Below, piece after piece: positions 22,699-35,600 of a stretch of 64,000 nucleotides of DNA. The notes below the pieces were generated by a model. The model saw only the letters and a program-made list of their open reading frames with translations. It did not search any database and was not told the origin of the DNA. Origin of the DNA: Neurospora tetraspora (lineage: Eukaryota > Ascomycota > Sordariomycetes > Sordariales > Sordariaceae); assembly GCF_033439725.1 (NCBI RefSeq), contig NW_026944386.1, positions 3,038,001 through 3,102,000 on the forward strand. The letters are read 5' to 3'. Made by a program: the position numbers and the translations under genes. Position 1 is the first letter of the stretch. The number at the start of each line of letters is the position of its first letter.

Positions 22699-24826
22699 TG
22701 ATAGCAGGTCGTCCGTCGTCCGTCAGGAACGGGCCGAGAGAGGAGAGCACGTCTAGTGTATAGCTAGAACACCCAAGAAGTGCTTTCTCTTAAAATAGTC
22801 CAAAATCTAGGTCAGTCTGATGATGTCTTGACTTGGAGACAAAGAAGATGACGACGGCGGGAGTCGGGGTTCAGTATGGGCCTGCCTCTAGCCCCAGGGA
22901 CTTAAGACAGGGGAAATCAGCTCACGGGCTAAAAGTACAACCCAATTTCACCTAGCGCCATTTGGATATTTTTGAGTCAGGGTTTGCTCCACGATACAAA
23001 CATGTCACAAAAGTTACAGAGGTCTTCCCCGTCGTCTCTTTCTCCCAGGGGTGGTTCCGCATGTTTGCGGTTGGCGATATCGGCGCAGTCTTGTTGCAAT
23101 TTCTGGTGTGTGGGTGGTAATCTGGAGGTAAGATAACAACAGCCCGACCTGACCATGAATGAGCCTCACGAACCAGACTCTGGACGGCGGCGGGACGGAT
23201 ATCGTGGAAGACAAGCCGTACCTGAATGTGGTACAGTACCGTACCTGAATCCCCTCGTCCAGTCAGGGCCCGGCGACAGGTGCACATGCGCCCAGGCACT
23301 GTCTGTTTAAAAAAGCGCCGTCGACCTTACGTTATTAGGTGCCCATTAAAGACGGGCTAGTGATGCAGGGGCACCACCACCCTGGTCACGCCTCCTGCAC
23401 CTTCTCGCGACTTTGCAACGGGTCCCTGTAGGAGGAAGCTCTGGTGTTGCAAGGGTGAGCTATTGGGTCTCTTTGATAAAAACAGAAAAAACAAACCACA
23501 AGCATTGATACACACACAATCCATGGCTAATACCAATACGAAGCCCTTATGTTGGGGAATGGAAAGTCCAGTTGAGCGAGTTTTTTGGTGGGTTGCGGGA
23601 CAGTAAAGCCTGGTAAACATACACATAGCCAGCCCACGTGCCAGCCGTAGATAGAGATTGTGCTTGTATTGTTGATGGGGGAACCTGGATGCCGCTCCTT
23701 ATCATGGACTTTTTTTGGTCATTCGTCCTCCACATGCCCTTCCGATCTGGAGCCCACATCCCAATTCTGCTAGGTAGTCTGTTTTTTTGTCTCTGTTTCT
23801 ACATCCATCCTCCGTCGTCCTCCATATGTCGGTCTCTCTGAAGCATTCGCCGATTGCGCATACTGTACCAGTCTGCCATCTCTTCTCTGAATAATACCCC
23901 GTATGTATCTTACCTTCCCTCACTCCTTACCGGAAGAGTGATATAACCTAACTGAACGGATCGGCGCTTTTGCTTCCCTAGTTTCCTCCACCTTCCATTT
24001 TGCATATCCATAGCGCCCTTTTTCTCTCGCGTCTGGCAGCCCGCCCGTCCGAGGAAAGCCGGCAAAGTCGAGGGCCATCGCAATCATTTCACTTTTAGTA
24101 GGTCCTAAATATTGTAGAGTAGCGGACAAAAGACCTCTGACAGGCTGACAGCCCCTGGCTCTACAGTACGTCGCACTAAACCCCAAGAGGTCCCAAACTC
24201 GACCGCCCAGAAACGAACGTCAGCGGCCCCGGTCCACACTGCCCTATTAGCGCACCCCTGGACTTTTGGAGACCCGTCCCCCGACCCCGTCCCGTACTCT
24301 ACCCCGTCAATCCGTCCCCGACCACAAGCACGCTGCGAGCCCGCCCCGTGTTGCCCTTCCAGTCCCAGACCGTTACGTCCCTCTTCGCATCCCATCCACT
24401 CCAATCCCGTCCTACCTAACACATTACACGGCACCACTTCCGTCCTCCCGTCCATCATCCTGTTCACCAGGCCACCACTGCAACTCGACTGCACCCGACC
24501 TGCACCCAACACCGCCTACATCTGCCCCTTGTTCGCCCACGATTGTCTGCATTTACCGATTCAGTTCCCATTACCTCAAGCGCGCCTCCTCCGTTTTCCA
24601 TCCAAACACCCGTCCGATCCCTCTGAGAGACGAAAGCCCGCGTGCGAATCCCAAGCGCGACACACACAAACCGTGACAAAACACCCACGGCTACCACGAA
24701 TCGAGCCTGGAGGGGCAATTCACGACCTCGCCTCGGCAAAACATTCACCGATTTTTGGAGGACGGAGAGGAATTCACCAGACACAAAGAGGGGGACATTA
24801 CAGCTCGGTTCGCCGGTGAAATTGAT

Positions 24827-24883
24827 ATGTCATGGATAAATCGTCTTCGCCCCTCGCCGACTACTTCTGGATCGCTGGCATAG
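24827..24883 (+). promoter_or_regulatory. overlapping upstream ORF at the DENN gene start
   Basis: An ATG five bases upstream of the main ATG opens an 18-codon frame (+1 relative to the CDS) that ends TAG at 24881-24883, inside the coding sequence. Scanning ribosomes would meet it first, but its +4 base is T whereas the main ATG has G at -3 and +4, so it may be partly bypassed. Confidence 0.55.
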
Positions 24884-27800
24884 AGACCATTATCTATGAT
24901 GACGACCGACAGGAAGAGAGCCTCAGCGCCTCGCTGGACACGCTAGAAGACACCATTATTGAAGATGGAGAGGGAGAGACCGAAGGAGAAGATGAGCTAG
25001 GTGACGCGTCGGGTATTTCCTCTCCACGCGCCGGTGGCCATCCCCGCCATGCTCGCAAGAACTCGGGGAGCCGCTTGTCGGCACTCTCCAAGCTCTCTTA
25101 TAACCCGTCGCTGTCAAGCGATAATGACATCGAAGGTAACACCAGAAGTAACAGAAGCAGCGCGACTATCCGACCCCTCCCCCTCCCTAACTTCGGCAAC
25201 GGTAACTCCAACAACAACACCTCCAGTGGAAATGCCACAAAGTCCAGCAACACCAATGGCACCAATGGAAATAACAAAACTTCGCCCGCCGCGTCCCCGA
25301 ACCCCAACCAAAGACCCATGTTCGATGCCCTCGGCCAAATCCCGATCCATGACGGCTTTCTCTCCGATCTCGACTTCGACAAGGCCCTCCTCAAGTTCGC
25401 CGCTGAGAGGGAAAACTTCCTTGACGATCTTACCTTCAGCGCTGGCGCTAAGCTCCAGTCAAGGCCACCCATGGTGAACCCTAGAACCGAGAAACTGAAA
25501 GTGGACGACGACCAGAGCGGCCGAAAGAGCCCCCTTAAGAGCATCCGTGGAAGCATCCGCCGCAAGATTAGTTTTAGGGACATGAGCAGTACCAAGAAGC
25601 AGCCCATGACTCCCAGAGCAGGTACTAAGCCCACCGAATCAACCCCCCGTGTGATCCCCAACCCGTATCGGGCCTATACTCACCCACCTTTACCCTCAGC
25701 CTCCAGGTCACCATCCATCCGGACAGCAAAGCGTCTTAGCAACTACAACTCCGTCATCCCGCCCCCGGAACCCCTGAACGCAGACCCCGACATGCACCCG
25801 CTTAAGAGGCGGTTCGAGCCGGTCTTACTGGACAGGTACCCTTCGCGCGATGCCACGGTGGACGAATTGTCCAGGAGAGGCCGATTTCCGGACTACGTGC
25901 CCATGTTTGCCTTCCCCAACGACATCCAGATCGTTTCGTCGGACGACCGCCCTCGCTCGACATGGCACGGCTTTACCATGACCTCGGATGACAACTCCAA
26001 GATCTATGGAATCTGTATAATCGTTTGGACTGCGCTGGACCCCGAGACGGCGGAGAATGTCGAAAGGAGATGCGAACAATGGCGGCAGAGGCATATGAGC
26101 AATGAGGAACGGGAGTTGGCCGCAAGTTTGGGCATCCGTTTGGCAGCGGAGCGTGCTCATTTGTCGCAGTTGCTGTCACAGCTGCCGTCGATTCCTTCGG
26201 GATCTGCTGCTAGGGAGTCGCTGGATGAGCAGATCAGCTCGGTCGAGGAGAAGATCAGCTTGATGACGGAGATGCTGAGGCCGCTCAGGCACGGAGCTGC
26301 GTCCAAGATCGACGGCCTCACGGCTGGCGAAACCGGCCTTTGGGTACCGAGGGCTTACGGAATCCTTGGCAGGGATCCATCCAAGATGACATTTTGGAAA
26401 GAATGGCTCCGAGCTGTCACGGTACCCATGACGGACGGTGCCATCTTGAGGGTTGCCCCAAGCTCTCCCAATATTGGACGGTGGCAGCCCCTTGAACGCT
26501 ACGTTGTTAACCTGTGCACCGAGGCATTCAGCCCCCTCAGCTCGCTCACACAAGTCGAGCTGGGCGTACGCGAATTGCGGCTTTATGCCCGCAAGGAGGC
26601 TGCTAATGAATTGCCAGGATCGCGCAACATCGACATCTATGCCCTGTTCAGATGCTTGTCGCTGGAGAACATTGTGCTCTTGTTCGAGTATGCCATGTCC
26701 GAATCTCGAATCATCTTCCTCTCATCCCACACGGGCATGTTGCACCTCGCCTGTCACGCCTTGGCGAACCTGCTGTACCCCCTGAAATGGGCCAGCATCT
26801 TCATTCCTGTGTTACCCGCTCGGCTGATCTCAGCCCTCGAGGCCCCGTGCCCCTACATTGTCGGCATTGAGCGGCGATACGAGAACATCCAACTACCCGA
26901 CGATGACTATGTGCTTGTGGATCTTGACAAAGACATCATCGATGCCACGGCACAGGCCGTCCCGCTCCCGCGCCAACACAGGCGCAAGCTCATGTCTCTG
27001 CTGCAAATCGCAGCTCCTCACAAGCTGCGGTACGGTGTGGCAACCGGTCCGCCGCCTTATGCGATCGAGGCTTTCCCCTATGATGCATTCTCCGCAGAAA
27101 ACGAGGCGCTATTCAACCCGTCAGCAAAGGCGGGCACTCTGGGCAAATGGGTGACACAGAACTCATCCACGTTTGCCGAACCAGATCCGCCAAACAGTAT
27201 GCGCACTCCCCTGTTCAACGCATTCTCCCAGGCGAGACCAGACTCCGGGCATGGTCGTCCCAGAACCTCAAAGTCAGGCAAAGGGAGCCCGCCCTCGTCT
27301 GTATCGCCTGTTTCGATGCACTTCCCCCCGTTGCCCACCACACCCGTGTCGCGCAGTGACTCTGGTTTCGCCGTTGCGGCAACCTTGAGAGAAAAGCGCT
27401 CGGGACACTTCGATGAGAGGTCTAGACGTAGTTCGTCTTTTGGTATGGATAAGAATGGACCACCTCACCCACCGCTCCACAGGCCCAGTCTGCCTTTCTT
27501 GATCGGGCATGCTCAGAACCTTTCGATATCGTCCATCTCGATCGATTCGCAATCCTCATTCGGAGGCTATGCCCCTTCGACCTATGCGCAGTCAACCATT
27601 GCCGCGTCTACCATCATGCCCAACATGATGGTCCAGCCTGTCAAGAATACGGAAAACACAGTCTGGGTTGAGGGTCACTGCTTCAACTGGACTCCTAGCG
27701 AAAAGGATTCCATCTGCACCATCTGCGATGATCGGTCGGAGGGTAACGGCCTCTACAGGTGCAGTGGCTGCAACTGTCTTGCCCATAACCATTGTCTTGG

Positions 27801-28551
27801 ATTTGCCTCGTTGGTGTGCCCGGCAGCTTTCCATCCGGATCGCGTTAGGGCCGCATTTATCCGCTGTATGGCAAGCTTGCTTTACACTTATAGAAAGCAC
27901 CTTGGACGACCTACCAAGGAACAGAAGGCGAATGGTCAGCATTATGCCTTTGATATGGATGGGTTCATCAGGAGTCTGCCCTACGATCAACAGGATTATG
28001 CGACCATGCTGAGGGATACTCAAGGTATGTTCTGTCTTATTCCTGCTTTTCTTGCTCAAGTCAAATAAACTAACCATTCCGTAGCGTTTAACGAATTTGT
28101 TCACGAACGCGAGAGAATCCCCCCGTCCGACCCCGCCATTCGACTATTCGACGAAGTCATCCTGGCCAAGAAGGCGCGCGGGCGTCCCGTCTTTTCCCAA
28201 GGACTCTCCCGTCTCTCCACCATCCGCGCCTCTCACGGCGTCTCCGCTTTTGGGCCGAGCAGCGCAAGCGCAGCGAGACAGAATAAGAATCCGGGGTACC
28301 TGAACGACACGTCGGACCATATCTGGCGGACCGCTTCGGTACCGGTGCCCTCGTCGACCAAGTTCAACGACGGAGACAACTACAGGTCCATCGTCACGCG
28401 TGTGCCGGCTAGGCTGGATCCCACCTTGATGAAGGAACCAAGGGCAATACAAGGGGTTCCCAGACCTGAGCAGGGCCGGGTGAGGGGGCTAATCAGGAAG
28501 CAAGTGGCCAGCATGCTTGGACCGCCCTCCGGATTTCAGGGAGTTCCATAG
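24832..28551 (+). CDS. DENN-domain protein with inserted C1-type zinc finger
   Basis: Exons 24832-28024 and 28085-28551 encode 1219 aa. The order is a low-complexity Ser/Asn/Pro N-terminus (about 1-350), a uDENN segment (about 360-410, FPDYVPMFAFPND), a long cDENN core (about 500-720, with ALFRCLSLENIVLLFEYAMSE and RRYENIQLPDDDYVLVDLD), then a second Ser/Pro-rich linker. A C1-like finger follows (about 945-1000) with CTICDDRSEGNGLYRCSGC, then HNHC and C ligands, and then a helical dDENN-like tail (FIRCMASLLYTYRKHL...). DENN proteins are guanine exchange factors for Rab GTPases in membrane traffic. The partner Rab cannot be told. The intron splits the codon for Ala in AFNEFVHER. Confidence 0.9.
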
Positions 28552-28868
28552 ATCATCAGACCAGGCAGGCAGCACTAGAGCCAGCATATACGGCGCTTTT
28601 TGTATGGGCTGAATTGTGTCAAGAAACTTGTAGTAACTGTATAAGTTGTAATTTGCGTTGTGGTTGGTGGTGGTCTAGCGCGGGGAAAGAAAGAAAGATG
28701 CTGCTAATAATTATGTTTTTCTTGGTTTTGGTTGTTTTGCCATCTGTTTGGCTGTGGAAGAGAAAGCAAAAGCGGGTGCGGGTGGGAGCTGGGGTTAGGG
28801 GGAAAGTGGGAACATAGGGACGGTGGCATAAGGGATTGATATTGAATTGTTTTTTTTGTCTGGGAGAA

Positions 28869-28889
28869 ACACACACACACACACACACA
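28869..28889. repeat. (AC)10 microsatellite
   Basis: About ten AC dinucleotides, followed by more imperfect CA-rich sequence to about 28913. Located between convergent 3' ends. Confidence 0.9.
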
Positions 28890-28988
28890 ATCACATCACA
28901 CACAACACACTTGCATCTATGGACTTGTCTTTTTATCTTAGTTAGTACCACCCACGATCGCACATAACATCCACAAGAGAGAGTACAG

Positions 28989-29015
28989 AAAGAGAGAGAG
29001 AGGGAGAGAGAGAGT
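28989..29015. repeat. (AG)n microsatellite
   Basis: About twelve AG units with one GGG interruption, 100 bases from the AC repeat. Confidence 0.88.
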
Positions 29016-29430
29016 ATAAAGGTGGTGTGGCCCTGTCTTGGTGGCTATAGAGAAGGCATGCACGGGTGGTGGTTTGGGGGGGACGAAGGAAAGCAAAGGA
29101 GAGATTGTACATTGGTGTAAGGAGACAAGAAGGGAAATAAATGTTGCATATAAGTGCGAGTCATACACAATAAACTTTCGATACAAACAAATACCACAAC
29201 GACGGGTATAGACAGTGCTTCCTTAACGGCCAGCCATGTGCGAATCAAACGCAACAAGAACAACAGAAAACTGTCATGCTACTAACACGCTTTGCCATCT
29301 ACAAGGACAAACACGAACACACCGGCACGCCATGCTGTTTTTGTCGTAAAGATCATGCCTGCTATAATAATCATCGCTTCCCATTTCCGCGAACCCAGGA
29401 CTAATAATAGACCAACTTTGTTTCCCCAAC

Positions 29431-31240
29431 CTAAAGATGAGGAACACCCGCACTCTGCATGATCAAGTTCACGATACTCAGGAAACCCTCACCGAGGATG
29501 AAGCCCTAAAACAGAAAGAAAAGCAAAATATGTTAGCAACGTCCCCCTCCTTCAACAAAAACAGCAAGAAAGGGAACAAAAAGAGAAACTTACCGAAGCC
29601 AAAACAATCAACGGCGTATCCTGCCACCCCATCACCCCCTTCCACCACCACCCAAGTAACCCACCAATCGTCCTAGCAATCGTAAAACTCGGCACGTTAT
29701 ACATGCCCACCGCCACCGCGATCCCGCCCGGGATCAACGCCTGCCACCTCTTTCCTTTATCAGCACCAACCTTATCAACAATAACAATCCGCGCAGCAGT
29801 GGTGACAGCAAACAGCGCGGCAGAGCCGACAGCCCATTCCTTAGCCATGGGCGGCAATCCTTCGCCAGTCACTAAACGAGCGGTGAATATCCACACGTAG
29901 CCCGTGGGCACCTGGAAAAGGGGACCGGGAATGGTGTAGACGACCGTGTAGAGCTTGTAGATGAAGGCGCTGACGATGGCGCCGACGGTGGCGCCGATGA
30001 CTTGTCCGTAGAACTGGGCTTTGGGGGCGGCGCCGAGGAGGTGGCCTGTTTTGAGGTCTTGCATTAGGTCGCCGGCTTGGAGGGCGCCCTATCGGGTATT
30101 TAAATGTTAGTCATCAGAAAGGAAAACATGGGGGGAAGGTGTATACGGTACGCACAGCTTCAGACACAGCTCCAGCAACCAGATTGATCAAGACGCTGTT
30201 CTTGTTCGACTGCGGGATGATGAAGGCAAAGAATAGCTGTGCCAACTTGCTGATGCCTGACACCGGGTTCAAATCGGTCTCGCCCAACGCCCGGACGCCC
30301 ATGATGCTCAACACCAGAGCCATGAACACGGCCGTGACGGTGGCGTAGAGAGGGACGAGGTTGCCAAAGACAAAGTGGATGCAGCCGATGCAGAAGACAA
30401 TCGAAAGCACCAGCCCGATGGCGACGGTCTTGTCACTGACTTGCTGGTCGGGCGGGGCGTCATCGTATTCCTCTTCCTTTTCCTCTTCGAGATCTTCATG
30501 GATGCGATTCAGTCCTGACGAGTGTCGTTGTCTCAACCCGCTGTTGAGGTGGGTGTACTCCTGCTCGTCGTCGTCGGAGTTCGAAGCCTCGCTGATATCG
30601 GAGAGTCGTCTCCCTAGCCTTGGTCTCGTCGGTCCTCCCCTCGCCGCATCATTGGTGTTGATGGCCCTATAACCCGACCTCGCCACCGGTCTCCTCGTCT
30701 TATCCCCGCGGCCCAGGGCTTCCTTCGCTCTTTGCACGACGCCCCGTCCCTGAACCACCGCCCATTTAACCGCCTTCCTCACTCCCTGAACTCTCACCAC
30801 CGACCGCCCAGCCAGCCATCCCAAACTAACCACGGAATCAGCCAGCATGATAGCTAAGCTAACCCACACAATCCACCCTTTACTCCCCTTCTCCCAATCA
30901 TCCACATCGCCCGGCGCCCAGCCCCGATTCTTGGCCAGCGGCGAGAGCACGCCCCATCCGATCACCGCCCCCAAAAGCATGTGCAGCGTCGTGGCGGGAC
31001 CCATGATGATGCCCTGTCCGACATAGGCCAAGCTGGGATTCAGCGTCCACAACCACGTCGTAGCGAGGTAACTGCCGAAGATGGGAATCGACCTGAGCGC
31101 CGGGACGAAGTACGTCGACAAGGTAAAGATACCCGAGACCAGGAAGCAGACCAGCAAGAGGTTGAGATTCCGTCGCCACGAAGCCGAATGCGGTTCCGCT
31201 GCAGCCTCTCCCTCCTCTTCCGCCGCGTTGTTGTTGTTGC

Positions 31241-31288
<48 letters not shown>

Positions 31289-32111
31289 CGTCACCCGAGC
31301 CCGACACAACAGCACTCCCCGACTCCTCCTGGGCCGCCAAGCTCGCAAAAGTCGCCGGATCCTCATGCCTCTCGCTCTCGCTCGCCCTCTGCCTCGTCTT
31401 GCCATGCAACACACTAATCAACACGGCCGTACTAAACCCACTGGGGAACTTGAGCTGCTCGCGAATAATCACCTGCCTCCTGAGCGGGACCCCAAACACC
31501 ACCCCAAAATAACACAACCCCAACCCCCAGACCACCAATTTCCCCAATCCCAAATCCAGTCCGGCCCCCCCGCCTTCATCCTCCCTCAACAAAAACTGCA
31601 TGGCAGGAATAACCCCCACAAACCCGCACCCAAGCGGCATAATCGCCATACTCCCCGCCACCGTTTGGACGAGGACGTTTTCCACCGGACTAAACGGGAA
31701 TTTTAGGCGTTGCGTCAAAAGTCTGAAAACGCCGAACCCCATCAGAGAGGCCGGCATGCTCATGATGCTGACCCACCCCGTCTGCAGGCCAAAGTACATG
31801 TTGGAGAAGCAGATGATGAGGCCGACGCCCAGGCCGACGAGGACGCCCCGGATGGTGAAGGATTTACCCTCGATGAGGGGGCGGGGTGGGGAGTGAGGGG
31901 AGAGGGAGGGGTCTGATGAGGAGGAAGAGGAGGAGGAGGAGGAGGTTGCGGAGGGAGTGAGGGGGGCGTCCGGGTTGGTGGTGTCGGTGGGCTCGGAGGA
32001 GGTGGATGGTGGTGCGGCCGGACCTGGACCGGGACCCGGAGCGGGGGACGGAGGCGGCAGTAGCGGGTCGCGGGGGTCCGCTGTCGCCGCCGTGCGCGAC
32101 CGTTGCGCCAT
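29431..32111 (-). CDS. OPT-family oligopeptide/metal-chelate transporter
   Basis: Exons 32111-30156, 30088-29594 and 29505-29431 encode 841 aa. It belongs to the oligopeptide transporter superfamily, in the branch related to yeast YGL114W and bacterial EisL-like proteins rather than the Opt1 branch. A Pro/Ser-rich cytosolic N-terminus precedes the first helix (FTIRGVLVGLGVGLIICFSNMYFGLQTGW). Many hydrophobic helices follow, with conserved blocks EQLKFPSG and GAVSEAGALQAGDLMQDLKTGHLLGA. The latter spans intron 1 and confirms its phase-0 junction (donor GTGCGT). Two cytosolic loops are variable: an Asn homopolymer and an acidic Ser/Asp loop. Substrate is unknown; peptides or metal-peptide conjugates are usual for the family. 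The start is the ATG giving MAQRSRTAA. Confidence 0.9.
31227..31288. repeat. in-frame (AAC)n repeat encoding poly-Asn
   Basis: Twenty TTG-phase triplets on the plus strand with one change read as a run of about 19 Asn and one Ser in the transporter. Length variation among strains is likely. Confidence 0.9.
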
Positions 32112-32698
32112 TGCTGATTGGTGGTTTTGCTCGTTCAGAGCCCAAAAGTTGTCGTTGGTCGAGGCTAGTTGGTTATAAAAGCGAGTGTAGAAAGATGGTT
32201 GTCGAAGTGTTGTGAATGAGCGAGCGGCTGAGTTGCCGCAGTTGCGTGTTGTTGTGAAGAGGAAGAGGAGCCGAAGAGCAAACAAAAGTCAAGTCAGGCA
32301 GGCTCGAATAATGCACTAACAGATAACGTGCAACACTACCTGACAAATCAATGGATCCGGCACATCCAAGCCGTTACATAAATTGTCAATGCAATTCGCG
32401 GTTTACCAATTATTTATCATATTGAGTCAGTCATAATCACAGCAGGCTACTAGATATACAACCCCGCACTTTATACTTACATTGGGCTAGTTGGATGTTG
32501 TCTCTTTTTATCTTAAAAAGGTATCATCGACATTGGGATGTGATATCTTCCCAGGGTTAGGGTCTGTGGTGAGTGTTGAATTTGTATAGGAACTTTCCTT
32601 CTTTACACCAGCCTCCAAATTATTACCATTTCCTAGGTATGATTCATGCTCCAACAACATAAGTATATACATAGGCTTTTTTTCACTACAATACTTGC
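32112..32698. other. intergenic, OPT gene 5' / Rav1 gene 3'
   Basis: 587 bases. The part near 32340-32660 is AT-rich and should hold the Rav1 3' UTR. No gene seen. Confidence 0.55.
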
Positions 32699-35600
32699 CT
32701 AAAACCCAAAGCTATCCAACAACGAATTTGCATCAGGCTCCTCAAACACCGTCGGCGGCGGCTTAGGCTTATGAGGCGTCAATGGTGTTCCATGTCCCGA
32801 CTTCATTTCCGCCGGCACCTGTAACGACGTCGCTTTTTCAACCACCGGTGACGAGACATGTGAAGGGACTGGCATATCCGCTACCACCAAGGAGCTTCTG
32901 CGCTTGAGAAGTGTAAGGGGGTTGATCTCGCCTCCAAGTTCGGCCGGAGCAGTTGGTGCTGGTTTGAGGAATTCCCAGTTTCGGACTGTTTGGAGTTAGC
33001 ACTTGTTCTTTAGGATACAAATCACGATCGGAGCCGTTGAGATTATACATACCGAGATCAAGACCGAGGAGGTCACATCCCATGCGGCCATACAGTCGAG
33101 CATTGTGCAGAACAAATTCCCACTCGACCTTTGGTGTCACTTTGGATGCCCCGCGGAGCGTCTGGAGTGTTTTCTGCCTCAACTGGGCGTAGAGGATCAC
33201 CAGCGCCGGGTCATCTGTTAGGAATGACTTAGACTGGAGACCAGAAGAACCGGGCGTTTCCAGGAGCGTGTATACAGGCGTCTGTTTGTCGAGTATCTTG
33301 TCAGCAACAGCAAATCTTCTCGTAGCATCGAAAAACATGAAAACAAAAAACTCACTATCAACGCCCTAACCGCCATGTCCCTCCTATGCAGCATCCAGAA
33401 CGCCCAACTGGCGAGCCATCTGTTGCCATCTTTCGCCGCAATGGAAAGCACTTCTTCCTCGAGCAGCTTGCGCAGGACTGGTCCATGGTCCCCTTCATAT
33501 ACCCTCGTGATCGCGATGGCCAATTGTAGATCCTTGAGCTGATTCAAGCAGACATTGACCGCGTCCTGCAAGTGGTCGGCCAGCAAGAAGAACGCAGCAG
33601 CATACGCAAACCGCCTCTTGCTCATGAGCGCATACGCGTTCTTCAGGGCCGCCGTCCGCCACTTGGGATCGTCAAAGTTGTTGGCCAGGAACCGTTGGGT
33701 TGCGCCTTGCTCGCGGTTCCAAGAAGCCATTCGCCACAAGCCTTGGAGAACCGTTTTCTTCTTGAGTGCCAGATAGAACAAACTGCAGTCTACCGGATTC
33801 TTCATCTCGCTCTTGCTGTATTCATTACGAGCAATGATTTCAAACTGGGTTTTCTAGTAGTGAGTAAATGGTATGTTAGCATTCCACAACGCCAGACGGT
33901 AGATTTTTGGAGTGTATAAGCTTACCACAGCAGCAGTATCAGTCAACCACAAGTAGATACCGGCTTCCCTGGCATCCTCCCACAGCATTGGGCCATGATG
34001 TTGTCTTGACACAAAGTCCAGCAGGATATCCTGACTACCCGAATGGTACGCCCATGCAATCTCCCTCCACGACATATGATTCTCGTTTGTCCTCCTCTTC
34101 CGTAGCGCATGTTGTCGATAAAAAAGCATGAATCTGGCGCCATTCTCATCAAGCGACCTCCTCTGTTTCTCAACTGTTCCCACACATTCCACGATATCCA
34201 CGAGTTGAATCTGTTCATGACGCGAGAGCTGCGGCAGGCCAATCTCCGTTAGTTTTTCGCCAATCTTCATCGCCACCTCTTCGCTGAAAACCTCATCGTC
34301 CCCGTCGTCGAATGACATACGACGGTCACCGGAAAAGTAGTCCCCAGAATCGTTCCTCTGTTTCCTTGAAGAGTGTCCAGTGTGGTTGTCCGTATACTCG
34401 CCGGACCAGAAATCCTCAAGAGGCAGGCCAAGATAATCGTCAATCGTCTCGCCTTCCACCCAGAACTTGAGCGTCTTGTGAAGAGCCAGCAGAACCCGAT
34501 GGACCAAAGCGATCTTGCCAGAAAGAATACATTGACTCAGGAACTGTGGGTGAAACACTGGTAATGGGCCGTTCAGCCGCTGCACTACCTCGAACAAATC
34601 CCACTTCCCACCCTTACGGCGCGGCAGTCTCAGGCTTGTGATGAGCGAACCTGACACATCAAAGTGCCTGTCGTATATGAAGAACTGGTTGCCAGCACCG
34701 ATGACAAGATGCCCGTCGCCTAGCCAGGTGGAATCACCGATAGGATGGGGTGTGAGGACGCGGGTGCTAATTTCTCTGATTGGCGCCCAGGCTGGTCCCT
34801 TGTTGAGGTAATCAAAACGCATCTGTGAAATTAGCAGCACCCGATGGGGGAACCCGACGGCCAAAATGGACTGGCCATCAGGAGTTGAAGTCCAGTCAAG
34901 GTCACGGATGGTGTTATGGTTTTCAAAGTCCTGTGAGTACTCAAGACGACCGCCCCGAACACCCCAAATTGTGAGTTCCGATCGGTTCGAGTTGACTAGG
35001 GCTGCCTTTTTAAGGCTGTTGCCACTGACCAGTATCGGATTGGACAGGCCCGTCTCCATGGAGTTCGTAGAAAGCCACTCTACGTGCTGTTTTTCTTGGT
35101 CTACCCTGGCTGTCCAGAATTCGACTCTTCCAGAGTGCGTGTAGGAGATGGCAACGTCAACAGCGAAGACGTCCAGGAACCCAGACACCACAGGCGAAGA
35201 GCCGGCGGGATCCACGGGAAGAACATATGCCAAGTCACCAGCATCCTTGAGTTCAAACTTGGTGAATTCCCGGACCGTACCCTCTTGGTGATACCCAATA
35301 CCGTTAACGACAGGGACGTTTTCTTGTGGCTTGTAAAAAGGAAGCTTAACTTCCCAAACAATGCCTTGCTTCTCTGACGTTATGGTGGCCACATGGGCGG
35401 TTGTGTAATCTTCTATATGCTGCCTCGGAAGAATGAGCAGACAAAGCGGCTTGCCTGGAACATCGTAGTCTACTTCTGATAGCAACACAGGATTCGTTTT
35501 GCGACAATCCCAAAGGGAGATCGTTTTGTCTCGAAGGTACAGGACAAAGCGGCCTTTACGGATGAGCAACATTCGATGGACATGGCTATCCAGGTTGATG

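Larger units (their letters stand above)
17882..24831. other. gene-poor interval of about 6.95 kb
   Basis: No supportable coding gene, tRNA or rRNA on either strand. Open frames are short, overlap on both strands and show no family signature. It contains GGCT repeats at the left edge, AGTCA-type repeats, CAT/CAGCAT repeats, GAGACC-type repeats, a 13-bp direct repeat at 19799/19817, and a perfect 21-bp inverted repeat (all listed). The right end before the DENN gene is C-rich and ATG-poor, as expected for a long leader. A long promoter or non-coding transcripts are possible. Confidence 0.55.
28552..29430. other. convergent 3' regions of the DENN gene and OPT transporter gene
   Basis: About 880 bases with no gene. 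It is purine/pyrimidine-skewed and contains AC and GA microsatellites. Confidence 0.6.
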
